A stretch of DNA of 51,072 bases, from NCBI RefSeq assembly GCF_003687725.1, contig NZ_RDOJ01000020.1, positions 243-51,314 of the forward strand. The letters run 5' to 3'. The stretch comes from Faecalibacter macacae. GTDB taxonomy: Bacteria; Bacteroidota; Bacteroidia; Flavobacteriales; Weeksellaceae. Numbering within the stretch: position 1 is the stretch's first letter; every line of letters starts with the position of its first letter. Shown one piece after another: positions 8,963-17,141 of the stretch. The notes under the pieces are model-generated. The model did not search any database. It saw only the letters and a program-made list of their open reading frames with translations, and was not told the DNA's origin. A program made the translations under genes and the position numbers.

Positions 8963-10045
8963 TTAAGGTAAAATTGAATCATAAATCGCTTGAAGAATAT
9001 TTTCTCTCACTTTTTTTGAAGAAAGTAAATTATTATACTCGCTTACATTGACACGATTACTTAAAAATACGTAAACTAAATTATATTTTGGATCTACCCA
9101 AACCATTGTGCCAGTAAAGCCAAAATGACCATAAGCATCTGTAGAAGCTCCTTTGATAGATTTAACTAATTTTTTATCGAAACCTGCTCCACGATTAGAA
9201 CTTGGATATTGTTTCGCTGAAAATTGTTCTAAAATTTCAGATTTAATAAATTGTTGTCCACCATAAGATCCACGATTCAGATACATTTGCATCAGTTTTG
9301 CCATATCCATTGCATTAGAAAATAATCCGGCATGACCAGCTATTCCACCCATCATTGCAGCTCCTTGATCGTGTACAAAACCATGCACTAACTGATTTCT
9401 GTATGTTTTATCATAAGCCGTTGGTACAATGTATTCTAAGTCAAAAACCTCTTTAGGATTATAGGTTGTGCGATACATTCCCATTGGACGATAGAATTTT
9501 TCTTGTAAAATTTCGTTGTAATTTTTTTGATAATCTTTCTCTATTTTCTTCTGAAAAATATAATAGCCTAAATCAGAATATTCGTATGTTTTTTTACCTA
9601 ATGGAGATTTTGCTATATCCTCGAAAATTGAATCTTTGATTGATGTTAAGATGTAAATATTATCGGTAACTTTTATATTATGCTCTTCGTCCTGTTTACG
9701 AGAGTAAAAATCTAAATAAAGACGTGCATTTTTTACGTTAACCGTTTCTTTGTAGAAGCCAATCCAAGGTGCTAATCCTGATTGGTGAGCTAAAACTTCT
9801 TTGACTTTAAGATTGGTTTTATTGGTGTTTTTCAGATCCGAGTCTAATTCACCCAATGTTTGTTCGAAGTTCATTTTACCAACCTCAAATTCCTTCATAA
9901 TTAAAGGAATTGAAGCGGTAACTTTTGTAACTGAAGCTACATCATATAAATGATCCCATTCCAGTTTATTTTTTGTTTTGATGTCTTGCGTCCCAAATAC
10001 CTTATCGTAAATTACTTTCCCGTCTTTTGCAACAACTATTTGCAT
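8963..10045 (-). CDS. Serine beta-lactamase-family domain, C-terminal half of a split GH3 fusion
   Basis: Class C beta-lactamase/PBP4*-like serine hydrolase domain: SVTK holds the catalytic Ser38 and Lys41, YSD near residue 157 replaces the usual Y-x-N, and HFGFTGT near 300 is the third motif. No signal peptide is present, and the ATG at 10045 falls within a conserved strand: in the same frame upstream lie NYTPG and then KLNKLDDLAQ, open back to a TGA at 10112-10114. So the true N-terminus is not here. A one-base phase change joins it to the GH3 gene upstream, whose signal peptide would export it. The activity may be peptidase or esterase on peptidoglycan rather than antibiotic hydrolysis. 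Confidence 0.85.
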   Translation of the reverse strand: MQIVVAKDGKVIYDKVFGTQDIKTKNKLEWDHLYDVASVTKVTASIPLIMKEFEVGKMNFEQTLGELDSDLKNTNKTNLKVKEVLAHQSGLAPWIGFYKETVNVKNARLYLDFYSRKQDEEHNIKVTDNIYILTSIKDSIFEDIAKSPLGKKTYEYSDLGYYIFQKKIEKDYQKNYNEILQEKFYRPMGMYRTTYNPKEVFDLEYIVPTAYDKTYRNQLVHGFVHDQGAAMMGGIAGHAGLFSNAMDMAKLMQMYLNRGSYGGQQFIKSEILEQFSAKQYPSSNRGAGFDKKLVKSIKGASTDAYGHFGFTGTMVWVDPKYNLVYVFLSNRVNVSEYNNLLSSKKVRENILQAIYDSILP

Positions 10046-10098
10046 TCCGGGCGTATAGTTTTTATTTACGGCGTCTTGTGCTAAATCATCTAACTTAT

Positions 10099-10114
10099 TT
10101 AATTTTTTTTTTCA
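10099..10114 (-). other. Poly-A10 frame junction between the GH3 and beta-lactamase halves
   Basis: Leftward the message reads GTT GAA AAA AAA AAT TAA, ending the GH3 frame. Ten consecutive A residues lie at 10103-10112. Reading one base twice (a -1 shift), or one extra A, gives GAA AAA AAA AAA TTA AAT AAG and runs directly into the beta-lactamase frame. The region has the makings of a slippery heptamer, a transcriptional slippage site, a phase-variable homopolymer, or a sequencing indel. Confidence 0.8.
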
Positions 10115-11865
10115 ACGCCAACATTTGCTGGTTCATCAAAACCTAAACGTTGTATCGCTTTTGTTTTTATTTGATTTCCGTATTTTATACTCTCATTAAC
10201 CGTAACTGGTAATTTTCCTTTTGCTGGAATTGCACCGAAAATAATTTGAGGAGCAATCTGTTTTGTTTGATCTGTATTTTGATAGTTTACTACTACTCCA
10301 TCAATCGTACTTAAATCTAAATCTTTTAATCCGTAAGGACTTGTAAATAATGATAAAATCGACTTTTTATCTGATGGTGTCGCTTTTAAAATAGCCTTAG
10401 AAATTGCAGATAATTTGTAAGGTTTATAAACCGTTTCGTTTGATAAAAATGCGCCGTAAATCACATAATCGAAATCATTTAATTTATTGATTTGAGAAAC
10501 ATTATCTATTTTAACCAATTTCACATCCGCATATTTTTTTAAATGTTCATGGAAAATTTTGTAATCAGTTTGCTCTAATGGAACAAAAGCAATCTTTGCT
10601 GTTACATCTTTAATCGGTAAAACCTGATTTTCGTTTTTAGTTACTGTGGTAGCTTCTTCAAAAATTTTATATGTTAATGCTGTATTTTCATCCGAATTCA
10701 AATCTTCAAAAACATTAGTCGCATTTAATGGTTGAAAATTATTTAATCCAACTAAATATTTAGCCATTAAAATTTTCTTTACACTTTCTGCTAAACGATC
10801 TTCTGTGATTTCTCCTTTTTCTATCGCAGCAATAATTTTTTGTTTTCCAACTTTTACACCTTGAGAAAATAATAAGATATCATTTCCTGCCACAAAAGCC
10901 TTATAATCAACATCGCCTGGCGCGTACATTTTTGCCACACCATCCATGTTTAAAGCATCAGTAATTACAATTCCTTTGAAATTTAATTCACCTTTTAAAT
11001 AATCTGTAATGATATTTTTAGATAAAGTTGAAGGAATTTTAGGATCTGGCTCCAATGCCGGAACATTAAGATGCGCAACCATCACCGCCTGAACACCATT
11101 GTTAATTAATTCGCGAAATGGTGCAACATGATATTTTTCTAAATCTGCTTTATTAGCTGAAATTAAAGGCAATGTTTTGTGAGAATCTTGATCTGTATCT
11201 CCATGACCAGGAAAATGTTTTGCAGAGGCTAAAACCTTCATCGATTGTTGACCTCGCATAAATGCTGAACCTTTTGAAGCTACATTTGTAGGATCTGAAC
11301 CATAAGAACGATTTCCAATAATTGGATTATTTGGATTTACGTTAACATCCACAGAAGGTGCAAAATTAAAATGAATTCCCATTCTATTCGATTGTTTCCC
11401 TATTTGTATTCCGGCTTTGTAAACTAAATCCTCGTTATCTAAAGCTCCCATTGTCATATTCCACGGAAAACGCTCTACTCCTTTTAAGCGCATCGCTAAT
11501 CCCCATTCGCCATCAACTCCGATCATTAATGGAATTTTAGAAGTAGCTTGGTAGCGATTAGTCAAATCAATTTGCTTTACCGCTTGATCTTGCATAAAAA
11601 TTAGTCCGCCAATTTTTTCTTCTTGAATAAGTTTTAAAATATCAGCTTCATGCGTTTCATCACGATTTGAATATGCAGCAACAATAAATAATTGTCCAAC
11701 TTTTTCATCTAATGATAATGAATTATATTTTTCATCCACCCATTTTAATTGCATAGAATCTACATACAAAGGCGTTTGAGTCAGATCTAACAATTGATTT
11801 TCTTGCGCAAAAGAATTAGAAACAAGAGTGATTGAAGATATTATAGCTATTAAGTATTTTTTCAT
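10099..11865 (-). CDS. Glycoside hydrolase family 3, NagZ-like beta-N-acetylglucosaminidase
   Basis: The start at 11865 is chosen because MKKYLIAIISSITLVSNSFAQ is a clear signal peptide; longer upstream extensions use non-homologous AT-rich sequence. The mature part is a GH3 catalytic domain: KHFPGHGDTDQDSHKTLP is the NagZ-type loop with its His/Asp general acid-base pair, and ITDALNMDGV holds the nucleophile Asp. A second alpha/beta domain follows to residue 588. The family cleaves terminal GlcNAc from muropeptides or chitin-like chains; the signal peptide places this one outside the cytosol, unlike cytosolic NagZ. It heads a transcript with the beta-lactamase-family half and bshA. The stop lies at a poly-A run and looks like a frame break inside a fused gene. 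Confidence 0.9.
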   Translation of the reverse strand: MKKYLIAIISSITLVSNSFAQENQLLDLTQTPLYVDSMQLKWVDEKYNSLSLDEKVGQLFIVAAYSNRDETHEADILKLIQEEKIGGLIFMQDQAVKQIDLTNRYQATSKIPLMIGVDGEWGLAMRLKGVERFPWNMTMGALDNEDLVYKAGIQIGKQSNRMGIHFNFAPSVDVNVNPNNPIIGNRSYGSDPTNVASKGSAFMRGQQSMKVLASAKHFPGHGDTDQDSHKTLPLISANKADLEKYHVAPFRELINNGVQAVMVAHLNVPALEPDPKIPSTLSKNIITDYLKGELNFKGIVITDALNMDGVAKMYAPGDVDYKAFVAGNDILLFSQGVKVGKQKIIAAIEKGEITEDRLAESVKKILMAKYLVGLNNFQPLNATNVFEDLNSDENTALTYKIFEEATTVTKNENQVLPIKDVTAKIAFVPLEQTDYKIFHEHLKKYADVKLVKIDNVSQINKLNDFDYVIYGAFLSNETVYKPYKLSAISKAILKATPSDKKSILSLFTSPYGLKDLDLSTIDGVVVNYQNTDQTKQIAPQIIFGAIPAKGKLPVTVNESIKYGNQIKTKAIQRLGFDEPANVGVEKKN

Positions 11866-11927
11866 TAATGTTTGATTAACTTTGTTCTTTATTTCGTATA
11901 ATTTATTTTTATTCGAAATTATAGTTT

Positions 11928-11935
11928 CAAATTTA
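11928..11935 (-). promoter_or_regulatory. -7 element for the GH3-bshA transcript
   Basis: Leftward TAAATTTG, an exact TAnnTTTG match, 62 bases before the GH3 ATG. No good -33 partner. It lies in the 88-base gap shared with the divergent Alx/TerC gene. Confidence 0.45.
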
Positions 11936-11953
11936 ATTAAATTTTTATTAAGT

Positions 11954-13027
11954 ATGTCATTATTGGCTGTTGTACAAGACAACATGTTAAATCATCCATG
12001 GCTAATAGCCGGATTTGGAGTTGCAGTAGTTATTATGCTGTTGTTAGACTTAGGTGTTTTTAACAAAAATTCTCACGCTGTTTCTAACAAAGAAGCATTA
12101 ACATGGAGTATTGTTTGGGTTTCTTTGTCGATGATTTTTAGTGGTGTAATCTACTTTGTTTTTAAACAAGCAGATGGACACGCTTTTGCTATGGAAAAAT
12201 TCTCTCAATTTCAAGCCGCCTACTGGATTGAAAAAGCTTTATCAGTAGACAATTTGTTCGTTTTCATTCTTGTTTTTGGATTTTTTAAAATTCCAAAGGA
12301 GTATCAACACAAAGTATTATTTTGGGGTATTTTAGGCGCTTTAGCATTTAGAGCTATCTTTATTTTTGCTGGAGTTGAGTTAATTAAAATGACGTATTTA
12401 CCTGCATTTGAGTTAGGTGATTATAAATTTATTTTAGATAACGATACAGCTGAACATGCAAATTTAGCAGCTAATGAATTCTTTAGACCGAATGTCGTAT
12501 TAACTTTATTTGGAATTTTCTTGATTGTAGCTGGAATTAAATCATGGTCATCAAACGACGATGAAGACGAAGATTTATCAAAAAATATAGGTGTTAGATT
12601 AGTACATAAATTCTATAAAGTATCTCCAAGCTTTGACGGTGATAAATTTTTTACAGTTCAGAACGGTATTAAAATGGCAACACCTTTATTTGTTGCATTA
12701 GTTGTAATTGAGGTGACGGATTTGGTTTTTGCTGTAGATAGTATTCCTGCAATTTTTGCAATTGCACCAAATGATCCGTTTATTTTATATTCATCCAATA
12801 TTTTTGCTATTTTAGGTTTACGTTCTTTATACTTTTTATTAGCAAACTCGATGGATAAATTCGGTAAATTACATTACGGATTAGCCGTTATTTTAACGTT
12901 TATCGGTATCAAAATGATTATCATGCCATTCTATCACTTTGATTCTACTATATCCTTAGGAATCATTGGAGGAGTATTATTAACAACTATTATTTGGTCG
13001 TTAGTTACCAACAAAAAAGAAGCATAA
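11954..13027 (+). CDS. alx: TerC/Alx family metal-homeostasis membrane protein
   Basis: A 357-residue integral membrane protein with about eight or nine hydrophobic segments. The Alx hallmarks are present: the acidic intramembrane motifs LLDLGVF, IEKALSVDNLFVF and VIEVTDLVFAVDSIPAIFA, then SSNIFAILGLRSLYFLL. E. coli Alx is implicated in manganese handling and responds to alkaline pH. A charged cytoplasmic loop (SNDDEDEDLS) lies near residue 190. The ATG at 11954 is preferred over upstream TTG codons because homology begins just after it (NHPWLIAGFGV). I saw no yybP-ykoY-like riboswitch in the 88-base leader region. Monocistronic, with a terminator. Confidence 0.9.
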   Translation: MSLLAVVQDNMLNHPWLIAGFGVAVVIMLLLDLGVFNKNSHAVSNKEALTWSIVWVSLSMIFSGVIYFVFKQADGHAFAMEKFSQFQAAYWIEKALSVDNLFVFILVFGFFKIPKEYQHKVLFWGILGALAFRAIFIFAGVELIKMTYLPAFELGDYKFILDNDTAEHANLAANEFFRPNVVLTLFGIFLIVAGIKSWSSNDDEDEDLSKNIGVRLVHKFYKVSPSFDGDKFFTVQNGIKMATPLFVALVVIEVTDLVFAVDSIPAIFAIAPNDPFILYSSNIFAILGLRSLYFLLANSMDKFGKLHYGLAVILTFIGIKMIIMPFYHFDSTISLGIIGGVLLTTIIWSLVTNKKEA

Positions 13028-13046
13028 AAACTTTTTATAAAAACAT

Positions 13047-13077
13047 AAAAATCCCACTCAAATAAGTGGGATTTTTT
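13047..13077 (+). terminator. Terminator after the Alx/TerC gene
   Basis: A 12-bp stem AAAAATCCCACT / AGTGGGATTTTT with a six-base loop and a T run. It can also serve the leftward DUF4136 remnant that ends at 13091. Confidence 0.88.
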
Positions 13078-13090
13078 TATTATTCTATAC

Positions 13091-13653
13091 TTATTTTTTT
13101 GGTGGATAATTTTCTGAAATTTTATTTACAACAACTGGAATTTTATCAGCCTTATTTGAAACATCAGTAACATCAGTAACATCTAAATCTGAAGCTACAT
13201 CTTGCCAAACTAAAATATTCTTTTTGTTATCAATTAAATCAATCATTAATTTTCCTGCTTTATAAGTAGAAACTGTTTGAGATGCTACAGTTACTCCATA
13301 AACAGCAGCTCTTCTCTATCCATAATATCCATAAGTACCATAGAAATCATTGATATTCTCTTCTCTGACTTCATATGAAGAACGTGCTAAGACATTTACT
13401 TTTATATCTGCATCAGTATTAACTTTAGTTAAACCTTTAGCATTTAAATCATTTTCTATGGATGATAAAATTCTTCTCTTATCTAAATGATTAATTTGTA
13501 ACTTTTCTATTCCTGAATCGTGAAAAGAATAAGTCTTATATTCATTAAAAATTACTTCCCTGTCAAAATCAGTTGATACATTTACTGATGTTGAACAACT
13601 TTCGAAAATTATAATAAAGACACAAGGAAAACACTTAATTTATTCATCAACAT
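13091..13653 (-). pseudogene. Broken DUF4136 lipoprotein gene
   Basis: Not an open frame, but leftward translation recovers a full DUF4136 lipoprotein related to the intact gene at 14559-15077. From ATG 13647 (or 13653) MNKLSVFLVSLL runs into a stop; a one-base shift near 13612 restores IIFESCSTSVNVSTDFD with the lipobox Cys. The frame then continues through EYKTYSFHDSGIEKL, NTDADIKVNVLARSS and GYYG to an in-frame TAG at 13316-13318, then on through KAGKLMIDLIDNKKNIL to YPPKK and TAA. Two independent lesions make sequencing error less likely. A 9-base tandem duplication (VTDVTDV in the protein) lies at 13161-13178. It is divergent from an intact outer-membrane-barrel gene. Confidence 0.85.
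13161..13178 (+). repeat. 9-base tandem duplication in the DUF4136 remnant
   Basis: ACATCAGTA occurs twice in direct succession and a third copy begins (ACATCT). It adds one Val-Thr-Asp unit without changing the frame. The intact paralogue lacks it. Confidence 0.8.
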
Positions 13654-13916
13654 TTTTTAGTTACTCTAATATAACACTGATTTTTAAACAAATAAATATA
13701 ATACATTTAAAACCAATTAATAAAACTTATATTATCCAATATATTGGTATATAAGTTATTTATCATTCTATCATAAATACCTACCAGCTTTATCCATCTA
13801 TCAAATTTTATTTATAGCAGATATATATTAAGAAAAATAAACATTTCATTTAACAACCAACCTTTTGATTATCAACACTATTTTGTTTATTTTTATGTCA
13901 TTAATTTTAACAAAAT

Positions 13917-14513
13917 ATGAAGAACTTAGAGAGTAAAATATTAATTCTAATTTATTTAGTTTCCAATTTTGCTTATGGACAAATTAAATTTGGAGCAAAA
14001 GCAGGGGTAGGTATAAGCAACACAACGGTTGTGCATGGAATATCAAAAGACAGAATTGGACTTGTTGTAGGAGGGGTTGCAAAATATCAATTATCTACAA
14101 GATCTGAGGAAAGTTATTTACAAGCTGAAATTTTATACACAAATCAAGGTGAATATTCATTAGATCTAGAGAATAAAAAATACAAAGCATATATAGATTA
14201 TATTAATATACCTATAATGTATAAATTCTATTTTGACAATCAGGGAAGTGATTTTTTTATAGAAACTGGCCCTCAAATTGGATTTGTAATTTCAGATAAT
14301 ATTGATCCACTTGGACCTGAAGCTAATAATAATGTCTTAAAGAAATTCGATCTAGCAATTAATGCTGGTATTGGATATTCATATCAAAGAAAATATGAAT
14401 TTAATATACGCTACGGAATTGGATTAATAGATACATATGGCTATAATATAAGCAATAATGATATTAATAGAAGTTCTTTATTATCATTTTCAGTAACTTA
14501 CTTCTTTAATTAA
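13917..14513 (+). CDS. Outer-membrane beta-barrel protein, PorT-like (copy 1)
   Basis: A 198-residue protein with a signal peptide (hydrophobic residues 8-19, cleavage near YGQ) followed by the opening strand FGAKAGVGISN and a final SFSVTYFFN strand ending in aromatic Phe-Asn, typical of small eight-strand Bacteroidota outer-membrane barrels (outer membrane protein beta-barrel family). Paralogue of the gene at 15094-15717, sharing the same beginning, an IETGPQ strand, an AINAGIGYS strand and the same end. The barrel's role is unknown. It lies head to head with the broken DUF4136 gene; in the second copy the partner is directly downstream. Confidence 0.82.
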   Translation: MKNLESKILILIYLVSNFAYGQIKFGAKAGVGISNTTVVHGISKDRIGLVVGGVAKYQLSTRSEESYLQAEILYTNQGEYSLDLENKKYKAYIDYINIPIMYKFYFDNQGSDFFIETGPQIGFVISDNIDPLGPEANNNVLKKFDLAINAGIGYSYQRKYEFNIRYGIGLIDTYGYNISNNDINRSSLLSFSVTYFFN

Positions 14514-14516
14514 GAA

Positions 14517-14550
14517 AAAGCGCTAAATTAAATTTTAGCGCTTTTTTTTT
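14517..14550. terminator. Bidirectional terminator
   Basis: Stem AAAGCGCTAAA / TTTAGCGCTTT with a short AT loop and a long T tract, between the convergent barrel gene and DUF4136 gene. Confidence 0.88.
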
Positions 14551-14558
14551 AATGTATA

Positions 14559-15077
14559 TTATTTAGTTGAATTTTTATTAGGTGGAAATTTTGCTAAAAT
14601 TTCGTTTATAGCTTGTGGAATTTTTTCATTTTTAGCAGACACATTTGATATATTTAAATCAGACCCAACACCTTGCCAGATTAATATATTTCTTTTATCA
14701 TCAATTATATCTAAAATAATTTTTCCAGCTGTATAGTCAGAAACTGAAGGATATCCTCCTCCCCAATATCCGTATCTATAATCATTATCTACACGTACCT
14801 CTTGAGATGAACTTACTAAGATGTTAATTACTAAGTCTGCGTCACTTTTAACCTTCGTAAATCCTTTTGTAGCCATTTCCTTGTCAATAGAAGATATTAT
14901 TCTATTTTTATCTAAATCATTAATTCCTAGTTTATCAATTCCTTTTTGATGAAAAGAATATGTCTTATAGGTTGAGAAATTTGCAGTCCTATCATAATCT
15001 GTAGATACATTAACGGCATTACAACTAGATAATAAGATCACACCGATAAATAAAATAAAAAAAGTTAAATTCTTCAT
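14559..15077 (-). CDS. DUF4136 domain lipoprotein
   Basis: A 172-residue lipoprotein with lipobox LSSC (Cys19) and a single DUF4136 domain: NVSTDYDRTANFSTYKTYSF at the start, a DADLVINIL strand in the middle, a glycine- and tyrosine-rich loop (YRYGYWGGGYPS), and a TAGKIILDIID strand with IWQGVG near the end. Function of the family is unknown; members are common periplasmic lipoproteins of Bacteroidota and Proteobacteria. It starts 16 bases after the barrel gene at 15094-15717, so the two form an operon. A broken paralogue lies at 13091-13653. Confidence 0.88.
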   Translation of the reverse strand: MKNLTFFILFIGVILLSSCNAVNVSTDYDRTANFSTYKTYSFHQKGIDKLGINDLDKNRIISSIDKEMATKGFTKVKSDADLVINILVSSSQEVRVDNDYRYGYWGGGYPSVSDYTAGKIILDIIDDKRNILIWQGVGSDLNISNVSAKNEKIPQAINEILAKFPPNKNSTK

Positions 15078-15093
15078 ATTGAAAATGTTTAAA

Positions 15094-15717
15094 TTAATAT
15101 CTATTAAAGAAATAAGTAAATGAAAGTGCTAAAATTGATACTTTATTTGAAATATTATCTTTATAAACATGATCAAAGGAGTCTGTTATACCATAAGTAT
15201 ATCTTAAGTTTAAATCAACTTGTCTGTTAAAAGAATAACCAATTCCAGCATTTAATGCTATGCTAAAATCTTTTAACTTTTGATTGTCTGATCTTAACTC
15301 TGGCCTATCGTTATTTCCATAATTAAAATTATATTCTTCTAAATTTGAACTTACTGCATACATAAATTGAGGCCCAATTTCTAAATAAACGTCACGATCA
15401 GAATCAGAAAAATATCTCTGATACATAATAGGTAAAGATAAATAATTTACAAATCTTTTTACATCATCAGCTTTTTCACCACCAGCAACGTAAGCTAATT
15501 CTACTTGTAAATAATTTAAGTAGGTTCTACCAAATATATTTTCCAAATCATGTTTAATTACACCTCCAATTTGATATGAAAATCTAGATTTAGAGTATAG
15601 ATTAATTTCTGTATGATTTGAAAGGCCTACCCCACCTTTAACACCTAATGTAGTTTGTCCCATCGACAAAATCGTTAATAATAAAATTGGTAGTGCTAAA
15701 TAAGTTTTTAATTTCAT
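15094..15717 (-). CDS. Outer-membrane beta-barrel protein, PorT-like (copy 2)
   Basis: A 207-residue signal-peptide protein (MKLKTYLALPILLLTILSMG, cleavage near MGQ) followed by LGVKGGVGLSNHTE and the barrel strands YLEIGPQF, ALNAGIGYSF and LALSFTYFFNRY. It is a paralogue of the gene at 13917-14513. The C-terminal aromatic residue fits BAM-dependent insertion. It is the first gene of a two-gene unit with the DUF4136 lipoprotein; the pairing suggests the two act together at the outer membrane, but the task is unknown. Confidence 0.85.
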   Translation of the reverse strand: MKLKTYLALPILLLTILSMGQTTLGVKGGVGLSNHTEINLYSKSRFSYQIGGVIKHDLENIFGRTYLNYLQVELAYVAGGEKADDVKRFVNYLSLPIMYQRYFSDSDRDVYLEIGPQFMYAVSSNLEEYNFNYGNNDRPELRSDNQKLKDFSIALNAGIGYSFNRQVDLNLRYTYGITDSFDHVYKDNISNKVSILALSFTYFFNRY

Positions 15718-15738
15718 GTATAAGTTTTATTAGAGTTT

Positions 15739-17073
15739 TTATGATAAAATAGGTTCTTTTACTTTTATTTCTACATTACCATTGTGATTAATACGTACTA
15801 ATTCTACATATTGAGTTTGATTAACCAAAGAAGCATCAAAATCTGTTTGTACTTTCACATAATTTTCTGTAAAACCAAACATTTTTCCTTCTTTGTTATC
15901 ATGTTCCCATAATACTTTTTGCGTAGACCCTAATTGAGTTTGATAAAAAGCCTGACGTTTTTTCTCAGATAAGATACGTAACATTTTATTACGACGTTTA
16001 CGTTCGGCTGGCTCTACAACACCTTCAAAATCGATAGCTTCAGTATTATCACGCTCAGAATATGTAAAAACGTGTAAGTAACTAATAGGTAATTTATTTA
16101 AAAAATTATATGTTTCTAAAAATAATTCTTCTGTTTCTCCTGGGAAACCAACAATTACATCTACTCCAATACAAGCATTAGGTAATACCTCTCTAATTTT
16201 AGCTACACGATCTTCGTATAAATTAGATAAATAACGACGTTTCATCTTTTTTAGTATCTCGTCGCTGCCTGATTGTAATGGAATATGAAAGTGAGGAACA
16301 AATCTTTCACTTTGAGAAACAAATTCAATTGTTTCATTTTTCAATAAATTTGGTTCGATAGAAGAAATACGAATACGGTCAATATTATCAACCTTATCCA
16401 ATTCCTGAACTAACTCTAAGAATGTGTGTTCGTGTTTTTTATTACCAAATTCACCTTTTCCGTAATCACCAATATTTACACCAGTTAATACAATTTCCTT
16501 AATTCCTTTTTCAGCAATTTCTCTCGCATTTTTCAATACATTATTCATTGTATCAGAACGAGAAATACCACGAGCTAAGGGAATTGTACAGTAAGTACAT
16601 TTATAGTCACAACCATCTTGTACCTTTAAAAAAGCACGTGTACGATCTCCAATTGAATAAGATCCAACATAAAAATCTGCTTCTTCAATTTCACAAGAGT
16701 GGATAATTGTTTCTTCTTGCTTATTTAAGTTCTCTAAGTATTGAGCAACATTAAATTTTTCTGCAGCACCTAAAACTAAATCTACACCTTCCATTTGTGC
16801 AATTTCTTCAGGTTTTAATTGTGCATAACAACCAACAACAACTACAAATCCATCAGGATTTGCTTTTAATGCGTTCTTTACAATCGTTCTACATTCTCTA
16901 TCTGCATTTGCTGTTACCGAACATGTATTAATTACATACACATTAGCTGGATCAGTAAATTCAACCTTCTGATATCCATGATCTTTTAAGTTTCTTGCAA
17001 TCGTAGATGTTTCAGAAAAATTTAATTTACACCCTAACGTATGGAATGCAACTGTTTTTGTTTGATTAATCAT
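15739..17073 (-). CDS. mtaB: tRNA t6A37 methylthiotransferase MtaB
   Basis: A radical SAM methylthiotransferase that converts t6A37 to ms2t6A37 in ANN-decoding tRNAs. The N-terminal UPF0004 domain (HTLGCKLNFSE with one cluster-binding Cys, then NTCSVT and VGCYAQ with the others) precedes the radical SAM core DGCDYKCTYCTIPLARG, and a TRAM-like domain ends the protein. Start at 17073 (MINQTKTVAFHTLGC) gives 444 residues. A longer start at 17109 would put the promoter-like TAAATTTG inside the coding region, so it is rejected. It is divergent from the binding-protein gene. Confidence 0.95.
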   Translation of the reverse strand: MINQTKTVAFHTLGCKLNFSETSTIARNLKDHGYQKVEFTDPANVYVINTCSVTANADRECRTIVKNALKANPDGFVVVVGCYAQLKPEEIAQMEGVDLVLGAAEKFNVAQYLENLNKQEETIIHSCEIEEADFYVGSYSIGDRTRAFLKVQDGCDYKCTYCTIPLARGISRSDTMNNVLKNAREIAEKGIKEIVLTGVNIGDYGKGEFGNKKHEHTFLELVQELDKVDNIDRIRISSIEPNLLKNETIEFVSQSERFVPHFHIPLQSGSDEILKKMKRRYLSNLYEDRVAKIREVLPNACIGVDVIVGFPGETEELFLETYNFLNKLPISYLHVFTYSERDNTEAIDFEGVVEPAERKRRNKMLRILSEKKRQAFYQTQLGSTQKVLWEHDNKEGKMFGFTENYVKVQTDFDASLVNQTQYVELVRINHNGNVEIKVKEPILS

Positions 17074-17078
17074 AACTG

Positions 17079-17086
17079 CAAATTTA
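17079..17086 (-). promoter_or_regulatory. -7 element for mtaB
   Basis: Leftward TAAATTTG, an exact consensus match, ending only five bases before the mtaB ATG at 17073. If used, the transcript would start at or within a few bases of the ATG, giving a leaderless or nearly leaderless message. No -33 TTTG is evident. Confidence 0.4.
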
Positions 17087-17094
17087 TACATTTG
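17087..17094 (+). promoter_or_regulatory. -7 element for the binding-protein gene
   Basis: TACATTTG matches TAnnTTTG and abuts the opposed mtaB element. TTTG at 17061-17064 is 22 bases upstream. The ATG at 17142 is 47 bases downstream. Confidence 0.5.
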
Positions 17095-17141
17095 CAATAA
17101 ATAATGCATAGTTTTGAACTATAAAAAATTTAACATTAACC

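Noticed and set aside
11882-11953. Longer TerC/Alx protein from a TTG at 11882, and a longer GH3 protein starting at 11985
   Set aside because: Both extensions run into each other across the divergent promoter gap, have no signal or homology, and leave the true signal peptide (GH3) or first helix (Alx) internal.
11866-11953. yybP-ykoY-type manganese riboswitch before the Alx/TerC gene
   Set aside because: The gap is only 88 bases, shared with a divergent gene, and shows no paired helices of the expected kind.
13654-13916. Possible small gene or RNA in the gap between the DUF4136 remnant and the barrel gene
   Set aside because: Only AT-rich sequence with no frame, hairpin or exact promoter match that I can support.
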